A stretch of DNA of 64,000 nt from Deltaproteobacteria bacterium RIFOXYD12_FULL_56_24 (GTDB lineage: Bacteria > Desulfobacterota > Desulfobulbia > Desulfobulbales > Desulfurivibrionaceae). A program made the translations under genes and the position numbers. The stretch's first letter is position 1, and each line of letters opens with the position of its first letter. This document shows positions 1 through 7,840 of the stretch, piece by piece. A model generated the notes under the pieces. The model was not told the origin of the DNA and did no database searches. It was given only the letters and a program-made list of their open reading frames with translations. The stretch covers positions 1 to 64,000 of the forward strand of contig MGTD01000012.1 of NCBI GenBank assembly GCA_001799285.1, read 5' to 3'.

Positions 1-89
1 GTAATACTGCAATAACCTGCAATTCATAGTGATATAAATTGTCAATTTTATCAATAAAAATCAAACCGTTATGCGTTTTTCATGGCCGA

Positions 90-506
90 CTAGATATCAA
101 ACATGACCACATCCTGCTGCAAACGCTGCCGGGCCAACAAATCGGCAAGGCTGACCGTGAGCGTTGCCAGCAGACATTCCTGCGCCTTTTGCAGCATGGC
201 GTTGAGCGCATCGGCGGATTCTGCTCCGTTCGGCACCAGATCAATGCCGCCCTCAAGCAGGAGAATAATATCCTTGACCGTAATATCCCCAGGATCTCCA
301 GCCAATTTGTAGCCGCCATTCTTGCCGCGAAAACTGCGGACGATGTTTGCCTTGCCGAGCTGGTTGAAGATCTGTTCCAGGTAGTTCTGGGGGATATGTC
401 GGCTGGCCGCAATATCCTTGATCTGCAGCGGGCCGTTCGCACTGTGCTCGGCAAGATAGAGCAGCGCCTTGAGTCCGTAATGACTTTTGCTGCCGAGGGT
501 TAGCAT
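90..506 (-). CDS. Rrf2-family transcriptional regulator
   Basis: This 138-residue protein has the Rrf2-type winged helix-turn-helix. The N-terminus (LGSKSHYGLKALLYLA) is the typical first helix, and the recognition region reads RHIPQNYLEQIFNQLGKANIVRS... followed by the wing GKNGGYKL. Iron-sulfur members such as IscR and NsrR carry three clustered cysteines near residues 90-105. Here only one Cys is present, at about residue 112 (QECLL), so a cluster-free member, like the cysteine regulator CymR of Firmicutes, is the closer analogy. It is the last gene of the hcyS-metY-hcyF-hcyD-tusA operon and lies 5 nt after tusA. That position suggests it senses sulfur status and feeds back on this operon; an inverted repeat at 3667-3687 is a candidate site. 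The family call is firm; the target is inferred. Confidence 0.88.
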   Translation of the reverse strand: MLTLGSKSHYGLKALLYLAEHSANGPLQIKDIAASRHIPQNYLEQIFNQLGKANIVRSFRGKNGGYKLAGDPGDITVKDIILLLEGGIDLVPNGAESADALNAMLQKAQECLLATLTVSLADLLARQRLQQDVVMFDI

Positions 507-511
507 CGCTA

Positions 512-754
512 TTACTTCTTCTCGATCAGCAGCGACCAGGCGCCGTCCGCCAGACGTTTCTGCTCAATGATCCTGTGGCCTTCACGGGTGACGGAGCCAG
601 GCACGTTGCCGATCGGCGCCCCGTCGTCCAGCAATATTTCCAGAACCTGCCCAGACTGCAACTTTGCCAATTCCACCTTGGCATAAACAAGATTCATCGG
701 GCAGCCTACCTTGCGGCAATCTTTTACGGCATCCGGTTTTATGGCGTCTGACAT
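512..754 (-). CDS. TusA/SirA-like sulfur-transfer protein
   Basis: This is an 80-residue TusA-family protein. The sulfur-carrying cysteine is Cys18 in the motif GCPMNLVYAKVEL, where most family members read CPxP. I start it at ATG 754 because AGGAG lies directly upstream (revcomp aaaggagataacc) and the family core begins soon after. An earlier in-frame ATG at 808 would add 18 unconserved residues. TusA proteins pass persulfide sulfur between cysteine desulfurases or rhodaneses and acceptors. In this operon the likely acceptor is the HcyS carrier activated by the E1-like enzyme upstream, but that partner is inferred from position only. No rhodanese or desulfurase is seen nearby. Confidence 0.88.
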   Translation of the reverse strand: MSDAIKPDAVKDCRKVGCPMNLVYAKVELAKLQSGQVLEILLDDGAPIGNVPGSVTREGHRIIEQKRLADGAWSLLIEKK

Positions 755-782
755 GGTTATCTCCTTTCCGGGCTCCCGGTCA

Positions 783-1199
783 TTAACCAAGAGAGGGCTC
801 ATCGACAAGCTGAATTTCTTCCGAAGATACCTGCCCCTGGCTGATTCTGAAAGATTTCACCTCGAATCTCTCCGGATCGGCCAGAGAGATTATGACATAG
901 CTGATCTCCGGGTCATAGGCCAGGCGGATATCCTCGAGGGACGGCCTGGCCGGAGTCTCGGGATGGCTGTGATAAACAGCGCGGAGATGCTGACCTTGGC
1001 CGCGCATCGCTTTTATCGCGGCAAACTGTTCCGCCGGGTCCAGGGAAAAATGATCCGCCGCCTTGTCGATGTTGGTCAGAGAAATCGCCGCCTCGACGAG
1101 GCCGTTTTTTTCGGCCAGATAGCCGCAGGCTTCATATGGCAATTCCTCCCTGGCCTGGGCGATAACCGCCTCAAGGACCGTTCGGTTAATGACCAGCAT
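783..1199 (-). CDS. hcyD: JAMM/MPN+ metalloprotease processing the sulfur carrier
   Basis: This 138-residue protein carries the complete JAMM zinc site: Glu23 (PYEACGY), His77 and His79 in HSHP, and Ser87 and Asp90 in the HxH-x7-S-x2-D pattern. Bacterial members next to ubiquitin-like sulfur carriers (Mec in the CysO pathway, HcyD in Wolinella succinogenes) trim residues after the carrier's C-terminal glycines. They also release the finished amino acid from it. The neighbouring carrier at 3253-3468 does have residues after its glycines, so a substrate is present. The start at 1199 overlaps the end of the E1-like gene by 14 nt, which suggests translational coupling. The fold and active site are clear; the name hcyD rests on gene neighbourhood. 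Confidence 0.88.
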   Translation of the reverse strand: MLVINRTVLEAVIAQAREELPYEACGYLAEKNGLVEAAISLTNIDKAADHFSLDPAEQFAAIKAMRGQGQHLRAVYHSHPETPARPSLEDIRLAYDPEISYVIISLADPERFEVKSFRISQGQVSSEEIQLVDEPSLG

Positions 1200-2028
1200 C
1201 GCAGGCCTGCCGCACGCTTTTTTCCTGCAAGCCGCAGGCTGGCCGGACGTTGTCGCTCAATTCGCTAATGGTCGGATTTTCCCCGCAGAGTGGACAATCT
1301 TTTTGCCGCGTCAGCCTGATCTTGCGAAAGTCCATGTTCTTGGCGTTAAAGGTCAGCAGGGTGTCAGTCAGCAGACTGCCGGCCCCGGTAAGAAACTTAA
1401 GCGCCTCAGCCGCCTGGATGGTGCCGAGCATTCCGGCGATTGCCCCCAGCACTCCCGCCTGGGAACAGGTGGGCACCGCGTCGGGCGGCGGTGGCTCGCG
1501 GAAGACACAGCGATAGCAGGCGGACTCGCCCGGCAGCACCGTCATGGTCTGGCCGTCGAAGCGCAGGATGCCGCCATGGGAAAAGGGAATTCCTTCCATG
1601 CCGCAGGCATCGTTCACCAAAAATTTGGTGGGGAAATTATCGGTGCCGTCCACCACGAAATCGTAGTCGCGGATGATGGCCCGGATGTTTTCCGCGCTGA
1701 GATATTCCTGATAGGTTCTGACCGTGACCCCGGGATTGATGGCCAGCATTTTCTCCTTTGCCGACTCCACCTTGGCTCTGCCGATATCCGCGGTATAATG
1801 GGCGATCTGCCGTTGCAGGTTCGAGATATCGACCGTATCGCAATCGACGATGCCGATGGTGCCTACGCCGGCCGCGGCCAGATACAGGCCGATCGGGCAG
1901 CCGAGACCGCCTGCCCCGACAATGAGCACCTTTCCCTCCAGCAGTTTTTCCTGCCCTTCCACCCCCACATCCTGCAACAGAATATGGCGGCTGTATCTTT
2001 CAAGTTGTTCCGAGGTGAAATCAAGCAT
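1186..2028 (-). CDS. hcyF: MoeB/ThiF/HesA-type E1-like adenylyltransferase
   Basis: This 280-residue enzyme belongs to the E1-like family that adenylates the C-terminal glycine of ubiquitin-like sulfur carriers. The ATP site VGAGGLGCP is at residues 37-45, and the canonical DCDTVDISNLQRQI stretch follows. Two zinc CxxC pairs are present (CYRC and CPLC near the C-terminus), and a cysteine in PTCSQAGVLG sits at the usual position of the mobile catalytic loop. ATG 2028 is preferred: it has AGGGGG about 10 nt upstream, matches the normal family N-terminus (LDFTSEQLERYSRH), and overlaps the metY stop by 8 nt. Together with hcyS, metY and the JAMM protease it matches the HcyF role of Wolinella. A MoeB role in molybdopterin synthesis cannot be excluded, because NapA in this window needs that cofactor. 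Confidence 0.87.
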   Translation of the reverse strand: MLDFTSEQLERYSRHILLQDVGVEGQEKLLEGKVLIVGAGGLGCPIGLYLAAAGVGTIGIVDCDTVDISNLQRQIAHYTADIGRAKVESAKEKMLAINPGVTVRTYQEYLSAENIRAIIRDYDFVVDGTDNFPTKFLVNDACGMEGIPFSHGGILRFDGQTMTVLPGESACYRCVFREPPPPDAVPTCSQAGVLGAIAGMLGTIQAAEALKFLTGAGSLLTDTLLTFNAKNMDFRKIRLTRQKDCPLCGENPTISELSDNVRPACGLQEKSVRQACDAGH

Positions 2029-3256
2029 GGTGGTTGAACCCCCTTTCAAGGTCTTCGCTAAGATCATCCCCATCCTCGATGCCCACGGACAGCCGCAGCA
2101 TGGTCGGCCTCACCCCGGCCGCGAGCCGCTCTTCCGGGCGGTATTCGGCGTAAATGGTTGACCAGGGATGGAGAATGAGACTTTTGTTGTCGTTCAGGTT
2201 GGTGGCGCGCCGGATGATCCGCAAGCTGTCCATGAAGGCATGACAATCCTCCTCATCCGCCAGATCAAAGGTGAGCAAGCCGCCGAAGCGGGCGCCGAAC
2301 TGTTGCCGTGCGACCGCATGAGACCCAGCCTCCGGCAGACCCGGATAATTCACCGCCGCAACCTGCGGATGCTCGGCCAGGAAACGGGCCAGAACCAGGG
2401 CATTGTCGCAGCTCCTGTCCACCCTGAGACTCAGGGTCTCCAGGCCGAGACTCTGCAGATAGGCATTGTGGGGGGCGAGACAGGCGCCGAAGTTGCGAAA
2501 CACCTCCTGCCGCAGGGTGGCCATGAAGGCCATGCTGCCAAACCGTTCCGCACCCCCGGCCAGTTTCGGCGAGCACCGCCAGTCAAAATTGCCGTTATCG
2601 ATAATCGCCCCGCCCACCGAGGTCGCGCCGCCGGAGATATACTTGGTGGTGGAAAGCACTTCGATATTCACTCCCGCTTTTTTGCTGTCGAACAGATACG
2701 GGGTCAGCAGGGTATTGTCCACCACCAGGGGAACGCCATGTTTCGCGGTGATGGCCGCGATTTTTGCGCAATCAGCCACCTCGAGCTGCGGATTGCTCAT
2801 GCTTTCGAGAAAAACCGCCCGCGTCCCCTCGTCGATGGCCCGGTCAAGGGCGCAAAGGTCGAGCATGGACACATAACGCACCGAAAGCCCCCAGGGCTCA
2901 AAGGTTTTGGTGAGCAGCGACAGGGTATTGCCGAACAGTTTTTTGGTGGTGACGATATTGGTGCCCGCCTCCGCCAGGGTCATGATAGTGTTGCTGATGG
3001 CGGCCATGCCCGAAGAGAGGGCCAACACCGCAAGGCCGCCCGACAAGGACTGCAACCGCTGCTCGAAATCCTGCACCGTCGGATTGGCAAGGCGCGTGTA
3101 TACATAAGCCGGCTTGCGGCCGGCAAAGGTCTGGGCCAGGGAGGCGGAATCCTCATGCGCGAAGGCGACGCCGTCATAAACCGGCATTCTCAATGCCCCG
3201 TAGGGGTCTTTCCCCTTGGAGTCTCCGTACACCGCCCTGGTGGCAAAGCCTTTCAT
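2021..3256 (-). CDS. metY: O-acetylhomoserine sulfhydrylase family PLP enzyme
   Basis: This 411-residue Cys/Met-metabolism PLP enzyme (fold type I) makes homocysteine from an activated homoserine and a sulfur donor. The PLP lysine is Lys205 in STTKYISGG. Other landmarks are SSGMAAI near residue 81 and VVDNTLLTPY near 178. Its ATG overlaps the hcyS stop codon (ATGA), and GGAGG sits about 10 nt before the start, inside the hcyS tail codons. In Wolinella succinogenes MetY uses a protein thiocarboxylate (HcyS-COSH) rather than free sulfide. The direct fusion of operon order here argues for the same chemistry. Cystathionine gamma-synthase activity is the main alternative reading. Confidence 0.9.
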   Translation of the reverse strand: MKGFATRAVYGDSKGKDPYGALRMPVYDGVAFAHEDSASLAQTFAGRKPAYVYTRLANPTVQDFEQRLQSLSGGLAVLALSSGMAAISNTIMTLAEAGTNIVTTKKLFGNTLSLLTKTFEPWGLSVRYVSMLDLCALDRAIDEGTRAVFLESMSNPQLEVADCAKIAAITAKHGVPLVVDNTLLTPYLFDSKKAGVNIEVLSTTKYISGGATSVGGAIIDNGNFDWRCSPKLAGGAERFGSMAFMATLRQEVFRNFGACLAPHNAYLQSLGLETLSLRVDRSCDNALVLARFLAEHPQVAAVNYPGLPEAGSHAVARQQFGARFGGLLTFDLADEEDCHAFMDSLRIIRRATNLNDNKSLILHPWSTIYAEYRPEERLAAGVRPTMLRLSVGIEDGDDLSEDLERGFNHHA

Positions 3257-3468
3257 CTGCGGGCTCCTCCGCCCATGAAATAGAGAAATTCTATTTCGTC
3301 CCCCTCGGCCAGGGCCTGTTCCGCATAGCGTTGCCGGTCAACGATCTTGCCGTTTCGCTGCACCGAGACCATGTCCGGCGACTCCACCTGCTTGAAAGCC
3401 AGAAGGTCGGCCACGGAAATATTGTCTCCCTCCACAATCTCTGCCTTGCCATTAACCATCAACTGCAT
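3253..3468 (-). CDS. hcyS: ThiS/MoaD-like sulfur carrier with C-terminal tail (HcyS)
   Basis: This 71-residue beta-grasp carrier has the ThiS-type N-terminus (MQLMVNGKAEIVEG) and a core that ends DEIEFLYFMGGGARR. Standard ThiS and MoaD end exactly at GlyGly. Here Gly66-68 are followed by Ala-Arg-Arg, so the glycine terminus must be exposed by proteolysis before adenylation. This matches the Wolinella HcyS-Ala precursor trimmed by HcyD, and a JAMM protease is encoded in the same operon. The ATG at 3468 is chosen because the fold begins there. An upstream ATG at 3552 would translate into repeat DNA. A weak GGTGACGG sits before the start. Confidence 0.88.
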   Translation of the reverse strand: MQLMVNGKAEIVEGDNISVADLLAFKQVESPDMVSVQRNGKIVDRQRYAEQALAEGDEIEFLYFMGGGARR

Positions 3469-3493
3469 ACCGTCACCATCCTGATAAATTTTA

Positions 3494-3646
3494 GTAACTA
3501 TCCGGCAGCACCGCATCTGCGTTGTTATCAGCCTGCTCATGGGCACCAGCACACTTCGCAGGCTTCTGCCTGGCAGCTACGGCACTGCCGGGTAGTTACG
3601 GTTGGGGTTGTTTTTGTTCGTTTCCGGCCTTGAGCTGGATAGTTAC
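3494..3646. repeat. Palindromic repeat family A, copy 1
   Basis: The outer ends read GTAACTATCC and GGATAGTTAC. An inner terminal pair (GTAACTATCCGGCAGCACCG and its near complement ending GGGTAGTTAC) encloses a hairpin core. A second module, GTTTCCGGCCTTGAGC, follows. The same modules recur at 3921, 7592 and 35978. This copy lies between the candidate hcy promoter and hcyS, so it should be transcribed in the 5' leader. Confidence 0.85.
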
Positions 3647-3666
3647 AAATTTTATTAAGCTGATTA

Positions 3667-3715
3667 ACTTGATCTATTTAATCAAGTAAGTATACATTGC
3701 CTTTGCGTTTGTCAA
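3667..3715 (-). promoter_or_regulatory. Candidate promoter and operator of the hcy operon
   Basis: On the minus strand a perfect TTGACA (3710-3715) is followed after 15 nt by TATACT (3689-3694). Directly downstream, about where transcription would start, is the inverted repeat ACTTGAT-N7-ATCAAGT at 3667-3687. The 15-nt spacer is short, so the promoter call is moderate. The inverted repeat is exact and well placed for a repressor such as the Rrf2 protein at the operon's end. Confidence 0.5.
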
Positions 3716-3920
3716 GTATCTTTCAGGGAAAAAACCGGATAAACCCCATTTCCCCAGCAGGACGTTGAAATTCCACCGGCATTTTCACGCTGCGGAAACC
3801 AATCCCGTCAAGCGCCGGCCATGGGCGGCGGCCAGAAAGTGTGCGACAATTTGCCGCATTGTCGCCTCTCCCACTATGTAGTACATGTGCGGGCATCAGC
3901 TTCAAGCCGATAATAAAACG

Positions 3921-4075
3921 GTAATAACTATCCAGCAGCACCCCATCTTGCGGCGATCGGCCCGGCTCGCGTACAAAAGTACGCTTCGCCGTCCCGCTTA
4001 CCGCAACCTGGGGCACTGCTGAATAGTTACGCTTCGGTGGTTATAGGCATTTCCGGCATTGAGCTGGATAGTTAC
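3921..4075. repeat. Palindromic repeat family A, copy 2 (hybrid core)
   Basis: The ends are family A (GTAATAACTATCC and GGATAGTTAC). The core is the family B core instead: CATCTTGCGGCGATCGG, then GTACAAAAGTACG, then CCGTCCCGCTTACCGC. The stretch 3469-4343 holds copies 1-3 of this family and the hcy promoter. I see no convincing gene in it. Confidence 0.85.
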
Positions 4076-4080
4076 AAACG

Positions 4081-4258
4081 GTAATCGTTCACCAGAAACA
4101 AAAAAACGTTGCTAAACCTCTGGACTGTATACGTTCAGCAATGCCCCAGATGCGCGTGTCAATCGTCGGCAGCAGTGCCGACCAAGAGGTCTGCGAAGTG
4201 TGCTGGTGCACATGAGCAGGCCGATGACAAAGCAGATGCGGTGCTGCTGGATAGTTAC
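4081..4258. repeat. Degenerate palindromic repeat, family A copy 3
   Basis: This copy begins GTAATCGTTCACCAG and ends GTGCTGCTGGATAGTTAC. It contains the hairpin module GTCAATCGTCGGCAGCAGTGCCGAC, split here as GTCAATCGTCGGCAG and CAGTGCCGAC. It ends 85 nt before the tonB start. The left half has diverged. Confidence 0.7.
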
Positions 4259-4343
4259 GTACATTTAAAACAATATGGTGGAAACGTGGGGCTGTATTGA
4301 TACCGGCTCTTTTGGCAACTATTGCACACAAGATCAGATTGAC

Positions 4344-5135
4344 ATGAACGCTCCTTTTTATCCCTCAGAAATTCAGGGCAAACATTGGCTGCCTCCCCTG
4401 GGACTGGCAACAGCTCTGCATCTGCTTTTGCTTCTGGCAATCATTTATGCGCCTGGCGCCTCTCATTTACGGCCTGAGGTTAAGTCTATACATCTGGTTA
4501 GCATCATCGATCTTGTGGAACCAGGAAAAAACGAAGTTGAGCAAGGTAGAATCGTGCAAACGCCCTTATCTCCACCTGTTATCCGGAAAAGTCCTAAGCC
4601 ATCCGAACGAGTCAGGACAGAGACGGCAATCTTTCAGGCAAAATCGAGCAACCCTGCCCAAGCGATAAGCCAACAGCCTCAGCCGGCAATCGAGGTCAAC
4701 GTTTATGGGCAAGGACAGGCGGCTAACGCCGACCCCTCGGAAGAGCCCGGCGAAAAACGGGAAATATCAAGTTTGGACAACTCCGGAGCGGCAACTGGCA
4801 ATGGAATCGTCTCAGACGTCGCATCTCTCAAGGCCGGAGCAGAGGGTCGGGAGTCAACCCGAAAAAGATACCTTGCCGGACTGCTCGCTCATATCGAAGC
4901 CCATAAATTTTATCCGCTGGCTGCCCGCCGCCGCAGGCTGGAAGGCACGGTGCAGGTTCGCTTCACCCTGGAGGCAGGCGGGATGATCAGCAACCTTGAG
5001 GTGAGCGATGGCGAGCCGATTCTGGAGCAGGCGGCCCTGGAAGCGGTGGAACACGCCATGCCCTTACCGGCACCGAAGGGAGCGGCGCAAACCCCATTGC
5101 CGATCAGTTACCGGATGAGTTTTCAGCTGCGCTGA
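4344..5135 (+). CDS. tonB: TonB-family energy transducer
   Basis: This 263-residue protein has the TonB layout. A single N-terminal membrane anchor lies at about residues 14-36 (LATALHLLLLLAIIYAPG). A long low-complexity periplasmic spacer rich in Pro, Ser and Gln follows. The C-terminal TonB domain begins near residue 182 (YPLAARRRRLEGTVQVRFTLE...) and ends ISYRMSFQLR. It couples the proton motive force to outer-membrane receptors through ExbB/ExbD, which are not in this window. The receptor 46 nt downstream is its likely partner. I chose ATG 4344 because it places the anchor normally; its ribosome site is weak, and an in-frame ATG at 4275 would add 23 residues overlapping the end region of the repeat. 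Confidence 0.88.
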   Translation: MNAPFYPSEIQGKHWLPPLGLATALHLLLLLAIIYAPGASHLRPEVKSIHLVSIIDLVEPGKNEVEQGRIVQTPLSPPVIRKSPKPSERVRTETAIFQAKSSNPAQAISQQPQPAIEVNVYGQGQAANADPSEEPGEKREISSLDNSGAATGNGIVSDVASLKAGAEGRESTRKRYLAGLLAHIEAHKFYPLAARRRRLEGTVQVRFTLEAGGMISNLEVSDGEPILEQAALEAVEHAMPLPAPKGAAQTPLPISYRMSFQLR

Positions 5136-5181
5136 TTTCCCGAATAATCCCCAATCACACAAACAGCAAACAGGAGGAGAG

Positions 5182-7455
5182 ATGAAAAAAAATCACAAAA
5201 GAAAATACAGGACCAGCGCGGTCTTTGTCTTTTCGGCCCTGGTCCTTGCCAGCCCGGCCCTTGCTGCGGAAAAACCGGAAGACCTCGGCACCATGTCGGT
5301 TACCGATGCCCCGATCATAGATCCACAGCCCCTTAACACGAACTTTATCGAGCTTAAGACCGTACGTTCATTTCGCCCGGCAACCAGCGATACGGCCAGT
5401 TTGTTGCGAGGTACTCCTGGGGTAAGCCTTTACAGCGCCGGTGGTGTTTCCAGCCTCCCGGCAATCCATGGCATGGCCGACGACCGCCTCCGAATCAAAG
5501 TTGACGGCATGGATTTGATCTCAGCTTGTGCAAATCACATGAATTCTCCTCTTTCTTACATTGATCCGACCAATGTGGACAATATCCAGGTTTTTGCCGG
5601 GATCACCCCGGTTAGCGCGGGTGGCGACAGCATCGGTGGCACAATCCTGGTTAACTCTGCCCCTCCGGAATTTGCCAGAATCGGCAGCGGTGAAATCATA
5701 ATGAAGGGAGAGACCGGCGCTTTTTACCGGAGCAACAGCAATGCCCATGGTGCCCACCTTGTCTCTACAGTTGCCGGAGAAAGCCTTAGCCTGAGCTATA
5801 GCGGAGCAATTGCCCAGGCTGGCAACTACAACGCCGCAAAAGACTTTAAAGCTGCGGGGTTGGCTGCCGCCGGTCGCGGGTGGCTTGACGGAGACGAAGT
5901 AGGTTCCTCAATGTACAAGGCTATCAACCATGATATAGGCCTTGCTCTCCGCTACGAAAAGCATCTGGTCGAAATGAAAGTCGGCATTCAGGATATCCCA
6001 TATCAGGGCTACCCAAACCAACGAATGGACATGACCGGGAACGACAGCACCCAGCTAAATTTACGCTACAAGGGTGATTATCAATGGGGCGCACTCAACG
6101 GTCGGGCTTATAACGAGAAGACCAGGCACGCAATGCAATTTTACGATGATAAACTATATTGGTACATGAACGGCGTCCCTGGACCAATCAGTGGTGGCTC
6201 AGGCGGCAAGGCAGCCGGCATGCCGATGGATACCGAAGGCAATAACACCGGAGTTACCGCCAAGGCGGATTTTTTTCTGTCAAAACGTGACACCCTAAGT
6301 CTGGGCGGAGAAATCCAACGTTACCGTCTCGACGATTGGTGGGATCCTTCAGGTCGGGGAATGTGGCCAAACACCTTCTGGAACATCAACGATGGCCAAC
6401 GCGACCGTTTTGACCTCTTCTCCGAATGGGAGGCCGCCTGGAATCCGCAATGGCTCACCCTGTTTGGGGTAAGAAACAATAATGTCCGGATGGACACCGG
6501 ACCGGTTCAAGGTTACAACACCACCAGTGCGCTCTACTTGGCCGAATCAACTGCTTTTAATGCCAGCGACCGTGAGCAAACCGATCATAACTTTGACCTG
6601 ACAGCCTTGATTCGGTTAACCCCTGACTCAAACCAGACTTACGAAGTTGGATATGCACGAAAAACCCGCTCCCCCAACCTCTACGAACGCTATGCCTGGT
6701 CCACCGGCGGCATGGCTATGAGGATGGTTAATTTTGCCGGCGACGGCAATGGCTATGTAGGCAATCTAAACTTAGAGCCGGAAACAGCCCACACCGTCAG
6801 TGCCACTTTCGACTTGCATGACGCTTTCCAGAAAAAATGGAGTATCAAGCTTACCCCCTACTACAGCTATATCGAAGATTATGTTGATGCCGAGCGTCTT
6901 GCGCCTTCTGCAAATATCGCGGCAAATAACCAGACGGTAACTAACGCCTTTGTCTATCTCCGTTTCATCAACCAATCAGCCCGGACTTACGGTGCGGACC
7001 TCTCCGCGCAGCTCACCCTTGCCGAGCATAATGATTACGGCAAGTTTACCCTCAGCGGACTGCTGAATTATGTCCGAGGAGATAACCGGACCACAGGGGA
7101 TAATCTTTACAACATCATGCCGCTCAATGGAAAAGTTGCTTTACTTCACAGCCTTGGCAACCTGAGCAACACTATTGAACTTGAGTTGGTTGACGAGAAA
7201 GACCGGGTATCGCAAACCAGAAACGAACTGACGACAGGTGGTTACGCATTGCTTAATCTCCGCAGCAGCTATAACTGGAAGCATGCCCGCCTGGATTTAG
7301 GCATCGAAAACCTCCTGGATCAATTCTACGATCATCCTTTAGCTGGAGCATATCTTGGCCAGGGGGCTACCATGTCCGCAACCGGGGTTGCCTGGGGCAC
7401 ACCGGTGCCTGGGATGGGCAGATCCATCTATACGGCTCTTAGTTTTAAGTTTTAA
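5182..7455 (+). CDS. TonB-dependent copper receptor, OprC/NosA type
   Basis: This 757-residue outer-membrane receptor has a signal peptide (residues 1-29, cleavage after SPALAA), a plug domain and a 22-strand barrel ending YTALSFKF. The plug carries GMDLISACANHMNSPLSYIDP, diagnostic for OprC/NosA receptors. OprC binds copper through a CxxxM and an HxM motif. Both are visible here: Cys116 with Met120, and His316 with Met318 (RHAMQF). The ATG at 5182 is preceded by aggaggag. It follows tonB by 46 nt and is probably co-transcribed with it. Copper or a copper complex is the best substrate guess from the residues. No copper enzyme is encoded next to it in the window. Confidence 0.88.
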   Translation: MKKNHKRKYRTSAVFVFSALVLASPALAAEKPEDLGTMSVTDAPIIDPQPLNTNFIELKTVRSFRPATSDTASLLRGTPGVSLYSAGGVSSLPAIHGMADDRLRIKVDGMDLISACANHMNSPLSYIDPTNVDNIQVFAGITPVSAGGDSIGGTILVNSAPPEFARIGSGEIIMKGETGAFYRSNSNAHGAHLVSTVAGESLSLSYSGAIAQAGNYNAAKDFKAAGLAAAGRGWLDGDEVGSSMYKAINHDIGLALRYEKHLVEMKVGIQDIPYQGYPNQRMDMTGNDSTQLNLRYKGDYQWGALNGRAYNEKTRHAMQFYDDKLYWYMNGVPGPISGGSGGKAAGMPMDTEGNNTGVTAKADFFLSKRDTLSLGGEIQRYRLDDWWDPSGRGMWPNTFWNINDGQRDRFDLFSEWEAAWNPQWLTLFGVRNNNVRMDTGPVQGYNTTSALYLAESTAFNASDREQTDHNFDLTALIRLTPDSNQTYEVGYARKTRSPNLYERYAWSTGGMAMRMVNFAGDGNGYVGNLNLEPETAHTVSATFDLHDAFQKKWSIKLTPYYSYIEDYVDAERLAPSANIAANNQTVTNAFVYLRFINQSARTYGADLSAQLTLAEHNDYGKFTLSGLLNYVRGDNRTTGDNLYNIMPLNGKVALLHSLGNLSNTIELELVDEKDRVSQTRNELTTGGYALLNLRSSYNWKHARLDLGIENLLDQFYDHPLAGAYLGQGATMSATGVAWGTPVPGMGRSIYTALSFKF

Positions 7456-7591
7456 AGCAGAACTACCGAGCCTCTTGCAAAATGAAAACAGGAAAGCAAA
7501 AAGCGGGACTGTACCGCTTCGCTGCGGCAGTTTCGGGGGCTGTCCCTCCTTTTGCCTGGTTGAAGGCCAGCCTCAACTTCTAAACGGCAAC

Positions 7592-7807
7592 GTAACTATC
7601 CAACTCAAGGCCGGAAACGAACAAAAACAACCCAAACCGTAACTATCCAGCAGTACCGTAGTAGGTGCCCCTACAGGGCAGAAGCCTGCGAAGTGTGTTG
7701 GTGCCCTGTAGTCGGCTGATATAGCTGAGTTGAGCAGCTTGTCTGCTCAAACGAAACTTATACCCTCTGGGTGCAACAACGCAGATACGGTGCTGCTGGA
7801 TAGTTAC
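7592..7807. repeat. Palindromic repeat family A, copy 4 (composite)
   Basis: This 216-bp composite starts GTAACTATCCAACTCAAGG, has an internal GTAACTATCC at about 7640, and ends GGATAGTTAC. It is family A in reverse orientation, with module D (GAGCAGCTTGTCTGCTC then ACTTATACCC, 7723-7772) inserted in the core. The rest of the 7456-7840 gap shows no gene. Confidence 0.85.
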
Positions 7808-7840
7808 ACGGCAACAAGTTAAAACACCCAGGAGAAAAGT

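Noticed and set aside
39-503. Open frame opposite the Rrf2 gene
   Set aside because: It is the complementary strand of a clear Rrf2 gene and has no family resemblance.
1186-2028. MoeB for molybdopterin synthesis only
   Set aside because: Possible, but the operon with a tailed sulfur carrier, JAMM protease and MetY favours homocysteine synthesis.
3723-4331. Two minus-strand frames between hcyS and tonB
   Set aside because: They run through repeat copies 2 and 3; their peptides are translations of repeat modules.
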